Part shown: piece after piece, positions 1 to 11,412 of the stretch
How positions within the stretch are numbered: position 1 is the first letter of the stretch
Layout: each line of letters opens with the position of its first letter
Origin: Pipra filicauda
Lineage: Eukaryota; Chordata; Aves; Passeriformes; Pipridae
Assembly (NCBI RefSeq): GCF_003945595.2
Contig: NW_024104376.1
Span: 2,852,001 to 2,916,000, forward strand
Direction of reading: 5' to 3'
DNA: 64,000 bases
The notes under the pieces: model-generated
What the model was told of the DNA's origin: nothing
The model's database searches: none
What the model saw: the letters and a program-made list of their open reading frames with translations, nothing else
Made by a program: the position numbers and the translations under genes

Positions 1-2579
1 CAAATACAATGGGGACCACAGTGACACAGCGTCACAGTTTCCCTGTGACACAGCCAGCTGGAGCAGGCAGCAGTTGGACAGGTTCTCGTGGATCCCTCAG
101 TATCCAATGGGTTGGTTTCAGTGTGCTGTGTTAAAATGTTTAGGTGTGTTGTGTTTGACTTACAGCAAAAATGGGAACCTGTACTCTTTTACTGGAATGC
201 TGGGGGATTTTGCAAAAAAAAAAAAAATCAGAATTGTCTCTCATTTTGTCAGGACATTTGACAAGTCTGCTTGCAGCAGCTGGCTCATTGGCTTTGGCCT
301 TGAATAGGCTATCCAGAAGTGCCCAACTCCTACTAAAATCTAGGTTATCCATTCTTGCCATTGGCTTCTCTCCAAACTGCCCTTCAAGGTCATTGTAGCA
401 TTATTTCCAGATTATAATTCAAAAAGTTTCCTTTTCTTAAAATTGCTATAAATACTTCAGAATAACTTCACCAGTGTAACAGGACTAAGACAATTTGAAT
501 AAGTATGTTTCTCATTTGAAAACTAACTTCTCCTTCCTCTGACTATGACCTCAATGAAGTAAATCGATGATTTTTGACTTCTACCACCACAAATAATCCA
601 TTTTTAAGCCAACCACATTTATTATGTCTATTTAAACACCAAGCACACATTTATCTGAAGCCAATGGCACTTTCTCCGTATTGTGAATTCTAGTGTGCAG
701 AGAAGAGGAAAAAAAAAGAGACTGATCTCAAGCTTAGAAAATCCAAACACTGAAAAAACAAATCCTTCCATTGAGGCTCATCTGGTCTTTCAAGAAATAA
801 ATTCTGTATCTCTTCATTCTGCTTTTGTGTCTATGTCTAGTGCTCATGTAATTTATGCAGTGAACTCTCTATTTCTATACATGACTAGGCTTCTTCTTTA
901 TTCCTTTTTTTTCTGACATCTTATTACAAAGTTCCTGTTGAAATTCTCTTAAAAATCAGAAACTCATCCCATTTGTGACCTTTCATTATATTCAGTGACA
1001 AAGACACCTGCCATTTGACCTTGTCATCGAGACATTTGTCACTGTCAGCTCGAGATTCCAAAAAGGTTTTCATTTTCTTTGAAACACTGTCCTTCTCACT
1101 TTGGCAGTAAACCAATTCTTGAGAGGTCAGCAGGAGCTATTGACATCTTCACAGTCATCACAGACCAAAATTGTAAATGTTTTTTGCAAATCAAATACCG
1201 AATCAGGTACTGCAGCTGTCTCATGATGTTCTGCCTCCTAGGGAGAGAATCTACTAATCTTTGAAAAAGTAGAGAGCCAAATCAAGTGAATCAAGAGATC
1301 TATCAGCTCAATGAGAGTTACTATATGGAAATTTCTGGTCTGTATTATGCAGGAAGCCAGACTAGGATGGTGTAATAGGTTTTTTTCACCTTAAAATGGA
1401 TGTGTCTATCAGCCATTTCAGTGGAATCACTCAAAATGGCATCAGCTGAGGTTCTGACCTGTTTATTTCTTTCATCCTTTTTTCTGGGAAAGGAATTGTT
1501 TCTATGACTGTAACTTGATTTAGTACCTTTAATTTTTCTTCCTTCTTGGAGGAAAAAGGAAAGTTCCCCATACTCTGATATACTATGTTTAATTATTCTC
1601 CAAAGATCAGAAAGTTTTGTGTAAGGGGAAAGGAACGTATAAATGAAAAGGTCACAGGTTTATCCTGTATTGCCTCTCATGAAGTGTGCCTAACAGCTTC
1701 TGGAAACTCTCATTGTATACTCAAGTTAGTATGTTACACACATTTTTGTCTCAGCATTTTTTTTTCCCAGATTATCATATTATTCTGTTCTCAGTTACAA
1801 TACTGTGATCTTGAAATGGTTTATAATGGGATATTTAGATTTATTTTTAACATGCTTAAATATTTCAAATGCACTGAGAATTCTGAATCAAGCACTGGGT
1901 AGACTGACACAATTATTCACAAAATGTTTGAAAAAAAATTCTTCACTCTGTAGACCTCCAGAGACAAACGCACACACACAAGGACCTATTTTACATACAG
2001 TAAAAATAACGGAATAAAATTGAAGTCATCATTTAAAAATACAACTTAAGATGAGAAAAAATGCTATGTTACAGTTGTCCCCTAAACAAATTGCACAAAT
2101 TCTGCAGTCAAAGTTAAATCTAAACGAAATGGAAGGTACAGAAATGCACAGTTAAGGCATTCAGACAGTCTTAGTGTGTGTCAGTGTAATAACAAAAATA
2201 TACATTAAAATCAAACTACTTGAATTTTGGTCCCAACTTGTATTAACTTGATTTATCAGACCGAATTTCTGTGTTTTTTAATTTTCATGATGTCACTTGA
2301 GGATAGAATTGAAGCTATTTTATTATCTTATCTGTAAAAAGTCTAATTCACCATATTTAATTTTTTTTTCAGAGTAAAATAATTCATCAAATCTAAAGAG
2401 CAGATGAGAAGTCGCTCAAAGGAGAAGACAATTGTATGGAGCAAAATGCAGACAATTGGAATGAATACATGATACTGTACATTGATCCACTTTCCTTTGT
2501 TTCCTCTTTCCATGATAACAAAATCAATCAGCCTTATGGACAACGGTCAGATATAACCAGGCATCCCTCATTGCATTAA
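1..2579. other. AT-rich stretch without a recognised gene
   Basis: I see no gene or recognisable repeat here. There is a 14-base A run near 214-227 and several A- or T-rich tracts. The longest open frame is about 105 codons (1585-1902, plus strand); it has low complexity, no recognisable domain and a length expected by chance. Probably intergenic or intronic. Confidence 0.6.
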
Positions 2580-2862
2580 TCCATCTTCCAGTGCCTAAAA
2601 AGGGTTTATAAGAGAGCTGGAGAGTGGCTTCCTTTAGAGGCATGTACAAATAGGACAAAGTAATGGCTTCAAACTGAAAGGGAGTAGGTTTAGGTCAGAT
2701 ATTGGGAAGAAATTCTTTACTGTGAGGGTGGCGAGGCTCTGGAAGAGTTTTCCCAGAGAAGTTGTGGATGCCCCATCCCTGGAGGTGTTCAAGGCCAGGT
2801 TGGATGGGGTTGTGAGCAACCTGGTCCAGTGAAAGGTGTTCCTGTCCATGGCAGGGGGCAAT
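2580..2862 (+). mobile_element. CR1 LINE 3' fragment
   Basis: This stretch reads like the 3' region of an avian CR1 LINE in plus orientation. It has the phrases for a tagged aggregate of about 'aggacaaagtaatggcttcaaactgaaag', 'attgggaagaaattctttactgtgaggg', 'ggaggtgttcaaggccaggttggatgggg' and 'cctggtccagtg'. The copy is 5'-truncated, as CR1 copies usually are, and also loses the last 50-60 bases, stopping just after the 'catggcaggggg' motif. No coding potential remains; the short open frames on the other strand are shadows of it. Confidence 0.9.
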
Positions 2863-2900
2863 TGTCATCATCACCAAGGAATTATGAAATTAATTCTTAG

Positions 2901-2929
2901 TATATAAGTATATATTTTATACTTATATA
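2901..2929. repeat. AT-rich perfect inverted repeat
   Basis: Two 12-base arms, TATATAAGTATA (2901-2912) and TATACTTATATA (2918-2929), are perfect reverse complements separated by five bases. This can extrude as a cruciform. It lies about 40 bases past the truncated end of the CR1 fragment. Confidence 0.8.
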
Positions 2930-5717
2930 TGTATGAAAAAATTATTATTAAATTTAATTTTTTATTGTTTAAGTATTGACTAGGGGGTTGTGATTTAGAC
3001 AGTTTACAATTTCTGAATCAAAGTAAATAACTTAATTAAATATTACATTACAGCCTCTGGGAAACATTACCTACATTTTAAGTAGAAAGGGAAAAAAGTT
3101 TGAATATATTAATAAGGAGTTGCAAAGATTTATGCCTGCACTAAAAGAAACAGTAAACATAGCCATGATCAGATAAATTTTTTATCTAGGAGCATAAAGA
3201 ATAGGACATATGCATCCATTATATCTAAACTTTTAATAAATCTTGGTATATTTCACCTTTACTCATGCAAATGCCTTGTCATCTTGCTGTATTGTAAAGT
3301 TCAAGGTAGGTTTTTTATCTAGTTGTCACCTAGTTGAACACCAACACAAACCATTTATTTGGACTACATTACAAAAACATACTGCAGTTTAGCTCACAGA
3401 TAAGTTAGAATTATGTTAAACAAATCATTTTTTCTTCCCTGGTTGCTTTTGCATCAGTGATTCAACAGCAATTTGCTCTTTTACTAGCTAAACAGAATTT
3501 TTGTCACAGGTGCAATCTTTCCTCTGTTATTTATGCTCATAAATAATAAGTTCCTGCACTGTAATATATATAATATTTTACCAATTAGTAAGCTGATTCT
3601 TCTTAAAGTAAGTTTTGGAATTGAGTTCCTAGCATTATCTATTATGAATAAATTCTCTGAGTATATAGACTGCTGTTCCGACTTCAGTGTTCTTATTAGA
3701 ATGCATGGGGTTTCTTTCTTTCCAGGGGTAAAACAGAAGCTTAAACATTTGCATCATAAATCTCAACACTGTAGATGTAAACTTATTTTTTCCTTAAATC
3801 ATATGAATGTGTATGATGTCACATCTTATTCTAATTATATTTTAGTTCTTTGACTGTGTTAAGTGTTTCAGCTTAAGCAACTACACAATACCTTAATTCT
3901 CTTGATGATCAACTGTGTTGATAATTTAGTTGCAACAACAGCAACTACCCCCAAAAAAGCAAGCTTAAATCATAATTCTTCTTTTTTTTCTTGATGTTTT
4001 TCTTTCATTTCTTCATTCAGTTTGTAGTGTTTTCTTATGAAATATATACCCCCTGGCCTGAAAACCTATACTCTATGTCATCTGGTTTGAATATTGCAGG
4101 TGCTATGAAAATATATTAGCACATGGATAAATAAATAAAAAAAAACAACTCCAAAATCATTGATAGCACAGTCAAGCATATATTGCATATTTTACCTCAG
4201 AGGCCCTTTTTAATTTTTAATAAGCTTATTGCTGTTCCTGGTCTTTAGGACTACAGTGCCATTAGTAAAGAAAAATGCCATTTGGCACTAAAGGAATGTA
4301 AGGAATAAACAAACAAAGAAAAAAGGCAGAAAAGTTTTATGAAAAAACTGTGAGCTTTCCAGAATAATACTGGAAAATAATTTGAAAAACCATTTTTCCT
4401 GCTCCTTAAAGAACCTAAATAAAAATGCACAGTGAATTCTGAATGCATATAAACAGATGTTTTTTGTTTATAACTCTTCATTTGCATCTTATCTCCACGT
4501 TACAATAATAAAAAACTACTTAATTCTGGATAGGTAGCACTGAAAAAAAATTCTCTTGTTTTAGTTACAACTCAATTGGAAATTGAGGACCTAGTCAGTT
4601 CTGCTGCCAGGTGCAAGGCTCCAGTCTACATCAAGTAAACTGGCCTTTTTGCTTCACAAAGGAGTGTGGGTGCCTGGCGCCAGAGGTAACAGAAGCCTGA
4701 ATGAGACACCTGCTTTTTCTTGTGGAAGTACTGACTTCTGTGCTCTGTGTGCTAGGGGAATAGGCTTTCTGAACAGATACCCAGAGGGTATCACTGGAAC
4801 AAGAAGGACACCCAGAAGACATAAGAAATCTGCAGCAAAGCCTGAAACTGCAGCTGCTTGTCTCAGACTGGTTTCAAAAGAACCACCCTACCTGCTTGCC
4901 TCTCCACAGAAACTCACCCCACATTGATGCCTCTGTGATGGAGGCTGAAGGTCAAGACCAGAATGTCTGGGATTGGGGTTTTGCCTAGGGAAGGGGCCTG
5001 ACTTTAGTCATTGTAGGGCTCCCTGGGGCAGCTAGGCAGGACCATGGGAAGCTTTGATAGAAGCAGGATGCACTGTGTGTGGACAAGGGCCATATAAGGA
5101 GGTGGTGTCCCAGCAGAGCCGTGAGGAACTCTTCAGAGCTCAGGGCCACACTTCCCAGAGAATGGCCACAGAGTGTGAGTGGTGTTGAATGCTGGTCAGG
5201 CTTCCACAGCCCCTTTTTCTCTCTCACCACTTTTCTTTCTACACCTGTTCTCCCTTGACTACAGCAGGCCTGTACAAGCACATGTCGCAGTACACTTCTG
5301 CCTTCTCCCTCCTGGGTCATTCAGCCAAGAGCTTATGAAACTTTCTGTAAGGTTCCAAAAACATTAAGGCAAGGAAACCAATAGAACCCCAGCCCAAATA
5401 GCTGCCTTACAGGCAGCTGTATGCTCTGCCAGAGCTGTGCCAAGGGGAGTTTGCCCCTACCCTCTCTATGCACAAAATACCTCAAAATATAGTTTCCAAT
5501 TCACAGGTCTGTTACCTGTTTTTTCTAGTTTGGGTGGCCTTTCTTGCGAATGCTTTCAAGGCTTTACATCACATGCTTCTGAAGACAGCATTTTGTTCTG
5601 ATTTTCTATATTCACAAATGACGTTGCCTCTGTGTGTATAAATATACATAAAAGTATATATATTTATATATGAGTACTTCCTAATCCAAGGGAAATAGGC
5701 AATCAGAGAGTACTCTG
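2930..5717. other. Unique stretch without a recognised gene
   Basis: AT-rich to about 4560, then more GC-rich from about 4600 to 5480. The longest open frames are 111 codons (4985-5320, minus) and 106 codons (3533-3853, plus). Neither has a recognisable domain or a convincing splice pair. An AT microsatellite-like tract (TATA/TAAA units) lies at about 5637-5672. Confidence 0.5.
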
Positions 5718-5838
5718 AGATCAGAGCAACTTTGTCCAGTGGAATGTGTCCCTGTCCATGGGGGGGGGGGGGGGGGGGGGATGGGAACTATATGATCTTT
5801 AAGATCTCTTCCAACACAAACCGTTCAATGATGGGTTC
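5718..5838 (+). mobile_element. CR1 LINE 3' tail carrying a poly-G expansion
   Basis: The terminal part of a CR1 LINE in plus orientation. 'gtccagtggaatgtgtccctgtccatg' is followed by the G run and then 'gatctttaagatctcttccaacacaaacc', which matches the last 100 or so bases of avian CR1. The usual 'gcagggggttgg' segment has been replaced by an uninterrupted run of G. The terminal octamer repeat has decayed (CGTTCAATGATGG). Confidence 0.85.
5760..5780. repeat. Mononucleotide G run, 21 bases
   Basis: Twenty-one consecutive G residues on the plus strand, in the CR1 tail where other copies carry a short G5-6 stretch. The run most likely grew by replication slippage. It is long enough to form intermolecular or intramolecular G-quadruplexes. 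The exact length is likely to be polymorphic or subject to sequencing error. Confidence 0.9.
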
Positions 5839-8589
5839 AGATTACGGCATTCAGCCAGTGATGGAGCAGTACAAAAACACCTGGAGGAAGATGGTGTCCA
5901 TGGGAAGATGAGACAGAGCATCTGTCACATCCTGTCTCTTGTCACAGTTGCCCTCCTGTGACTAGACAAGCTTATAATGAAGATTTGCCTTATTATCAGT
6001 GTCTGGAATAGGATTATAATGTTGTAGCACCCTAAAAGAAACAAGGAAAAAAAGAAATATCTGTGAAGGAAAATTTCTATGAGAAGTAACAGATGTGATT
6101 CCATAAGACTTCTCTGAAAAGCGTTTTAAGTTTCAATTATTTAGAGTTTCTCACTGTATAGAAGCAAACCTCATACAGATTTCTGAACCATAAAAGCAGA
6201 TTCAGATTACATTTGAAGAAATTTAATGCCAGTGGAAGAGTGGACCCATTTGTACAGAATTAAACCATACAAAATATCATCTGTGGAGGTATAGTCAAAA
6301 AAGATTTAATTTAAATAATATGCAAAAAGCAAGGTAAAATGAAGGATTTGTACAAAGAATAAATTCCTATTCATTCCCACAAAAGAAATGATGAAATTCC
6401 AAGTTCTTACTACACTGAAAATAAAACGTAACAAAGTGCTGATGATTACTGGAAAAAAACCCACCTTCTGACAGGGATATGTAATACATGACTGAAAAGG
6501 TGCTTTTATCTTGTTTTCATTTCTAATTTCATACTTATTGATTAACAGTTTTACTCTGCGTTTCATATGATATTATGCATTATTCAAGCAACTTAAAATT
6601 TAACAAAAGCACAAGAAACTAGAGAATATCATTACACACAGAATTTTAAATGTTGTTAAACCAAAGGTATACTTTAAAGAAAATATCTACTAAGCATACC
6701 AACATAAACAAGCTGGTTTCCACACAGCATGAAGCCTAATTTTGTTTGCCTTGTTTACCTGGGTTTTTCCCTGCCAGGAGCCCTGTGTACAAAGCGGTGC
6801 AGTAGCTCAGTAACATGCTGCAACTAAGCGAATCATTATAGAAAGGAAAACACAATTCTTGCTCATTAGGCTCACAATTCTTATTCATTAGTATATTCTT
6901 TCACCTTGATTAAGCAGTAAAAAGGAAGAGAACTGGGGATTTTAAGAGAGATACACAGGCTTTTGGAGTGCAGTAATTCTCAGCAATTCTCAAAACACTG
7001 CAAGGAGTTAAGAAGGAAAGAGTGATTTCTGTGTGCAGCCCCACAATTTAATCAATCCAGGTTACATGCTTTCTCAGCAGGTAAAATTCTATATTCTGAA
7101 ATAAAGCGTGGTAATGTCGAGATGGTACAGAACTTGAAGTACTGAATGCAGATAAATTATAATAGCTTCCAGTCTCATTTCCTGGAAATATACTGTATAA
7201 TTAAGAGTTTTCCACTTGAGTGAAAACTCCTAATGTTCCATTCTTTTACTGACCTCTACTTTGCCCTAAATAATCTTGTTTATGCTGTTTGACTTCAGAC
7301 CTGATTACATTTTTCACTATGATCACTTCAAGCTTTCTATTGACATGGTTTTGTCAAGACAAACAGAAAAGCGAAACACAAAAAAGCACAATCACAATGA
7401 AATGTGAGCGTTACTCAGTCACAAGGTGCTTTCAGTCTAGAGAACATGATAACACTCAGCAATAGTGATAAGCAAGAGACAACAGACTTCCTGATAGACT
7501 GAGATTACAGAGAGTTCCTAAGATTTACAGAACCAACTGCAATTAAATCGTACTTGAGCTCCGGGCTCCCTAGGGAACCGTTCACACATATCACAATTTG
7601 GTATCACAATTATTGTGACTATGCCAATCACAAGAGAATCTCACAAGATCCTATGAGTCATTAGGAATAAGTACCCCAAAGTGTGAATGCTTAGCCAGAA
7701 AGGCCTTTTCTCTGCCTCACGAGACTGAGAATTTACTATTACAGAATTTACTAAACACATGTGTAGATGCTGTCATTTTAGGGCCAGACTTCTCCTATAG
7801 CAAGAGGCTGAAGAAGATTGTCAGTATGGCTAGTGAAATTACAAACAGTAGTCTTTCTCTGTCTGTGGGAGAGAGAAAGAAAACATACCTACATTTAGAG
7901 TGTTTTCTCATGTAAACTTTTTTAGCAGGTTGCCTTGTGCTGACTGGATATGTAGATGATATGTGGATTAGGCAGCAGACAGATCATCTATCTAAATACC
8001 ATCATGAAACAACTGCCCTCTTATTTTCTATCCTGTTAATGCTAATCTTCCAAATCTCAAGCAGGCACTGCTGTTATTCCTAGAAAGACAATAATCAGAG
8101 CAATGGACCCAACAGAACACTATGCAAAATGGCATGTCACATTAGAGGAGCACTTTGTTTTCATCTGAGTATTCAAAGTGTTGGAGGCAGCACATTTAGA
8201 ACAAAACTCCTGGACTGAAACCTCGAGAGCTTCACAAATCACAATTTCTTTGCAAGCCAACACAGCATTTTTTTTCTAATTGCCAAGCTGTTGATTTTAA
8301 TGTAGAGTGGGCTCTGTCAATAGACTGGGATTAATGTTGTGGAGATGCTGCAAGTACCTAACAGGAAGTAGCATTCCTTCTGATAAAATCATCTTTATTA
8401 CTTGTACTCCCACTTGCACTTTTTGGTTCTAATGAAAAATCCCTGGCCCAGGATGTTGGAGAGATGTTATGCATTTATCTATGGCTCATTCATTATTATA
8501 ATTACAGTTGCTGTCTGGAACTGAATCATGCACATCAGGGTTTTTTGCCTCTCTTCTCTACAACCAGATTTGCTGAACTTCTTGAACTT
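5839..8589. other. Unique AT-rich stretch without a recognised gene
   Basis: Nothing recognisable. The longest open frame is 86 codons (6306-6566, minus), with no domain. I saw no repeat tails, long simple repeats or RNA genes. A tRNA-like phrase near 6800 ('gtgcagtagctcagtaacatg') lacks a complete cloverleaf. Confidence 0.5.
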
Positions 8590-8680
8590 TACGTGACTCT
8601 TGAGGACGGTCCCGCAGAGCTAAGAGTTGGACTTGATCCCTGTGGGTCCCTTCCTACTCAGCATATTCCATGATTCTGTG
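8590..8680 (+). mobile_element. CR1 LINE 3' tail
   Basis: The segment 'agctaagagttggacttgatccctgtgggtcccttcctactcagcatattccatgattctgtg' matches the tail of a CR1 subfamily. The same wording recurs at the 3' end of the long CR1 at 32268-32330. The copy is severely 5'-truncated, leaving about 90 bases in plus orientation. Confidence 0.8.
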
Positions 8681-11340
8681 CACTTTGTGTGAAACCTTCT
8701 AATGCTATTTAGTATTGGTACACAGCTGTGAGCCACTGCATCTCTGGAGTATGTCTGCATATGTTTTCTGTTTGTATCTTACCATGTCTATTCTGCTGAC
8801 TTCTGTATGCTGGAGACCATGGGGATACCAGTGAAGCTCCTTGTGTGGCTCACAAGACACAAGGAAGGGAAGGTGCTGTGAATAGAGTTACGTGACATGG
8901 GATTGATTGTTGTTAAAATCTTTGATGTCTGGACACTTGCTATTAAACACACATCAGCATCTCTAACAGCAGCCACAAAAATTCAAACTGTTCTGGTAGG
9001 AAGACATTTATAAAACTGTTGAGTAAGTATTAGAAGATGATATGGTTTTCTTTTTACAATAAGTATGAAATTCAAACTACCTGAAATCTAAAATAATGTG
9101 GGTTTGTGTGAAGTTCTCATGCTCCCTGGTGTGAGCTCCACATTTTCTTTTTGTTGGCAAAGCTGATTAACATGATGCATGTTTTGCAGGCAGATACATA
9201 ACCCAGACAACTACCTGGCCATGATGTGAGCCATGGCTGGGAAGGACTCTTTCACTTTTCAAAGACAGGTATAACAGCCACATAGTCAAATGCATGCATA
9301 CCTGCTTCCTATAAACTTGTCGTGTGAAATGAGGATGCAGGGGTTTTACACGGCTACAGATCCAGCTGGTTACAGATGTAATCAGAGCTTAGAGTTTTCC
9401 ATATGTTATCATCCAGGTATAATTTTACTTGTTCACATATGTAAAAGGCTACTAACCCCTGTGAAGAAGTTAGTAAACTATTTAAAATGCATTAAAAATA
9501 CACTTGGAATATAAAAAGTGACCAGATGAAGTTTTCCTTCCACTGTTTGAAATCAGTTGAGAACCAGGCATGCTTCGGTCTTTCAGCACTGCACAAGCTC
9601 ATGTTTGGAAAATTATTTGGCCCTCTCTATTAGAGGGTCAGTAGGGTGTGCAGTACCACTGTCCCTTTTCTGCAGCTAAGACCAGTGCATGGAATATGAT
9701 TTTTCTAAAAACAAATCAAATCTCTCCCCCATTTACCTGGAAGAAGCTTGTTTTGGATGAGTACACTTTACAGTGACACAACTTGTCTGTGATGCTTCAG
9801 GGCCTGGGGGCAGTACCCAGGCAGTGGGACGCTCATGGGCAGCCCTGTCACATGCCAGGGAGATGTCATGAGGCTGGTGTGATGGTCTGGCATTGCTTCC
9901 TTGGTCTGAATAACATCTGCTCTCACCTGAATTCACATTTGACCATGACACACGCTGTGGGCACCAAAGTCAGTGTTCAGTGAGTCATTGCCACCATTTT
10001 TTCTGCAGAGAGATATTTAGGTGCAAACTTATGATGCTTAACAGCAGGGACAGGTGAAGGTATTGTGGAGTAGATATCTTTTACCTTTGTACTGAGTAAA
10101 TTGAAAGACCACTGTGTGGTGAACAAGTTCAGCAGTAAATATGACCTCAAGTGATGTAGCACTGATGTTTGTTTCCTGTGGACCTGTAACTTACCCCTGT
10201 GCAAGGTTAATACATTCTGCTTTGGACAGGTGCTGAGCTGATCCCACTGACAGCCACCTGGAGGAGCTTGAATAATTTTATAGGAATTTATCTTTTTACT
10301 CTTCATGGCAGGAACTGGGAAAAGTCAGTTAAGAAAATTACTTCAGAGTATTCTGGTGTCTTCTAAGACACTTTTTCATCACACTGGCAATTCCTTCTGC
10401 CCTGGGGAAGGAATGGGTGCCATTTCTCGGGGTTATACCGTGCTCCATGTACTGCAGCTGAACTGCCAGCTGAGTCCCCAGGACAGGCCAGTAATTGGCT
10501 GAGTGCATATCAGGTTCCATTCCACTCCCCTTTGTGAACACAAAGGCTGGGAGGTAGCCAAGGCAAGAAAGTGAACAGCAAAACACAGCTGACATGAATG
10601 GCATAATAAACAAAAGCAGATGTGCCTCTCCACATAGTCAGTGTGAGGGAGGTGGGAGCAAAGCGTGTTTCAACAACAACAAAAGAAAACTGGTACCTGA
10701 ACACAGGAGGCTTTGCAGACAAAGAAAGATACTGTCAGTGATGGTTAGTGAAGTCACATTTGCAGATCACAAGATACCAGCTGTAAGGAAATGGCTGTTG
10801 TGATTATGAAACCCACACAACAGCCCAAACAAATGACAAAAGCATGATGTCCAAGTTCAAGGCTTCCAATGAAATATCGTTGGCATTTGGGCTGGCAAAC
10901 CCAAAGTGCTTCACAAATCTATTAGATGGATCCAAGTTCACTACTGCTGTGCCACATACTGTGTACTTGCAGATGAGGAAGTTTTTTGGACCCAGACCAA
11001 GGGAAACAATGTAAGAAATTAAACATGATTTAAATTTGAATGAGTGTCAAGTGCAGATGATGGCACTCTTGAAATTCAAGATGCTTCAATGTTTTAGGTA
11101 TGCCTGGCTTATGGATTGCTATAAATCTGCTGTTGCTATAATGTTAAGACCACTGTGAAAGTACTGGCCTCTGTATTCATATACAGAGTTTTCTCTGCAT
11201 GTTTTAGCAGTAACAAGTGGAATGATAATGGGTATTTTTGATCACACCTAAGACAAAGATTGCACTGAGCTAAGAGTTTTACCTGCCAGTTTCACGTACC
11301 ACCCTCAACCACTAAGAAACCCAAACCTTTCCTTTCTAAA
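8681..11340. other. Unique stretch without a recognised gene
   Basis: Moderately GC-rich patches at 9730-9980 and 10190-10720 carry several overlapping open frames (up to 109 codons, 9977-10306 minus) on both strands. None has a recognisable domain, and several frames being open at once suggests composition rather than coding. No repeat recognised with confidence. Confidence 0.45.
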
Positions 11341-11412
11341 GATAGACCTTGGGTGAGAAAACTTGATGGGTAAGGTGACTTTCCAAGGTTATTTCAGTGT
11401 CAGAGCTGAAGT
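11341..11412 (-). repeat. MIR/CORE-SINE-like fragment
   Basis: The plus strand reads 'gagaaaacttgatgggtaaggtgactttccaaggttatttcagtgtcagagctgaagttc'. This follows the reverse complement of MIR and related amniote tRNA-derived SINEs (AAACTGAGG...TAAGTGACTTGCCCAAGGTCAC...GCAGAGCTG). About 70 bases are recognisable and highly diverged, so the subfamily cannot be named. Confidence 0.45.

Noticed and set aside
6790..6850. tRNA-like A-box phrase near 6800
   Set aside because: No B box, anticodon stem or acceptor pairing could be traced.
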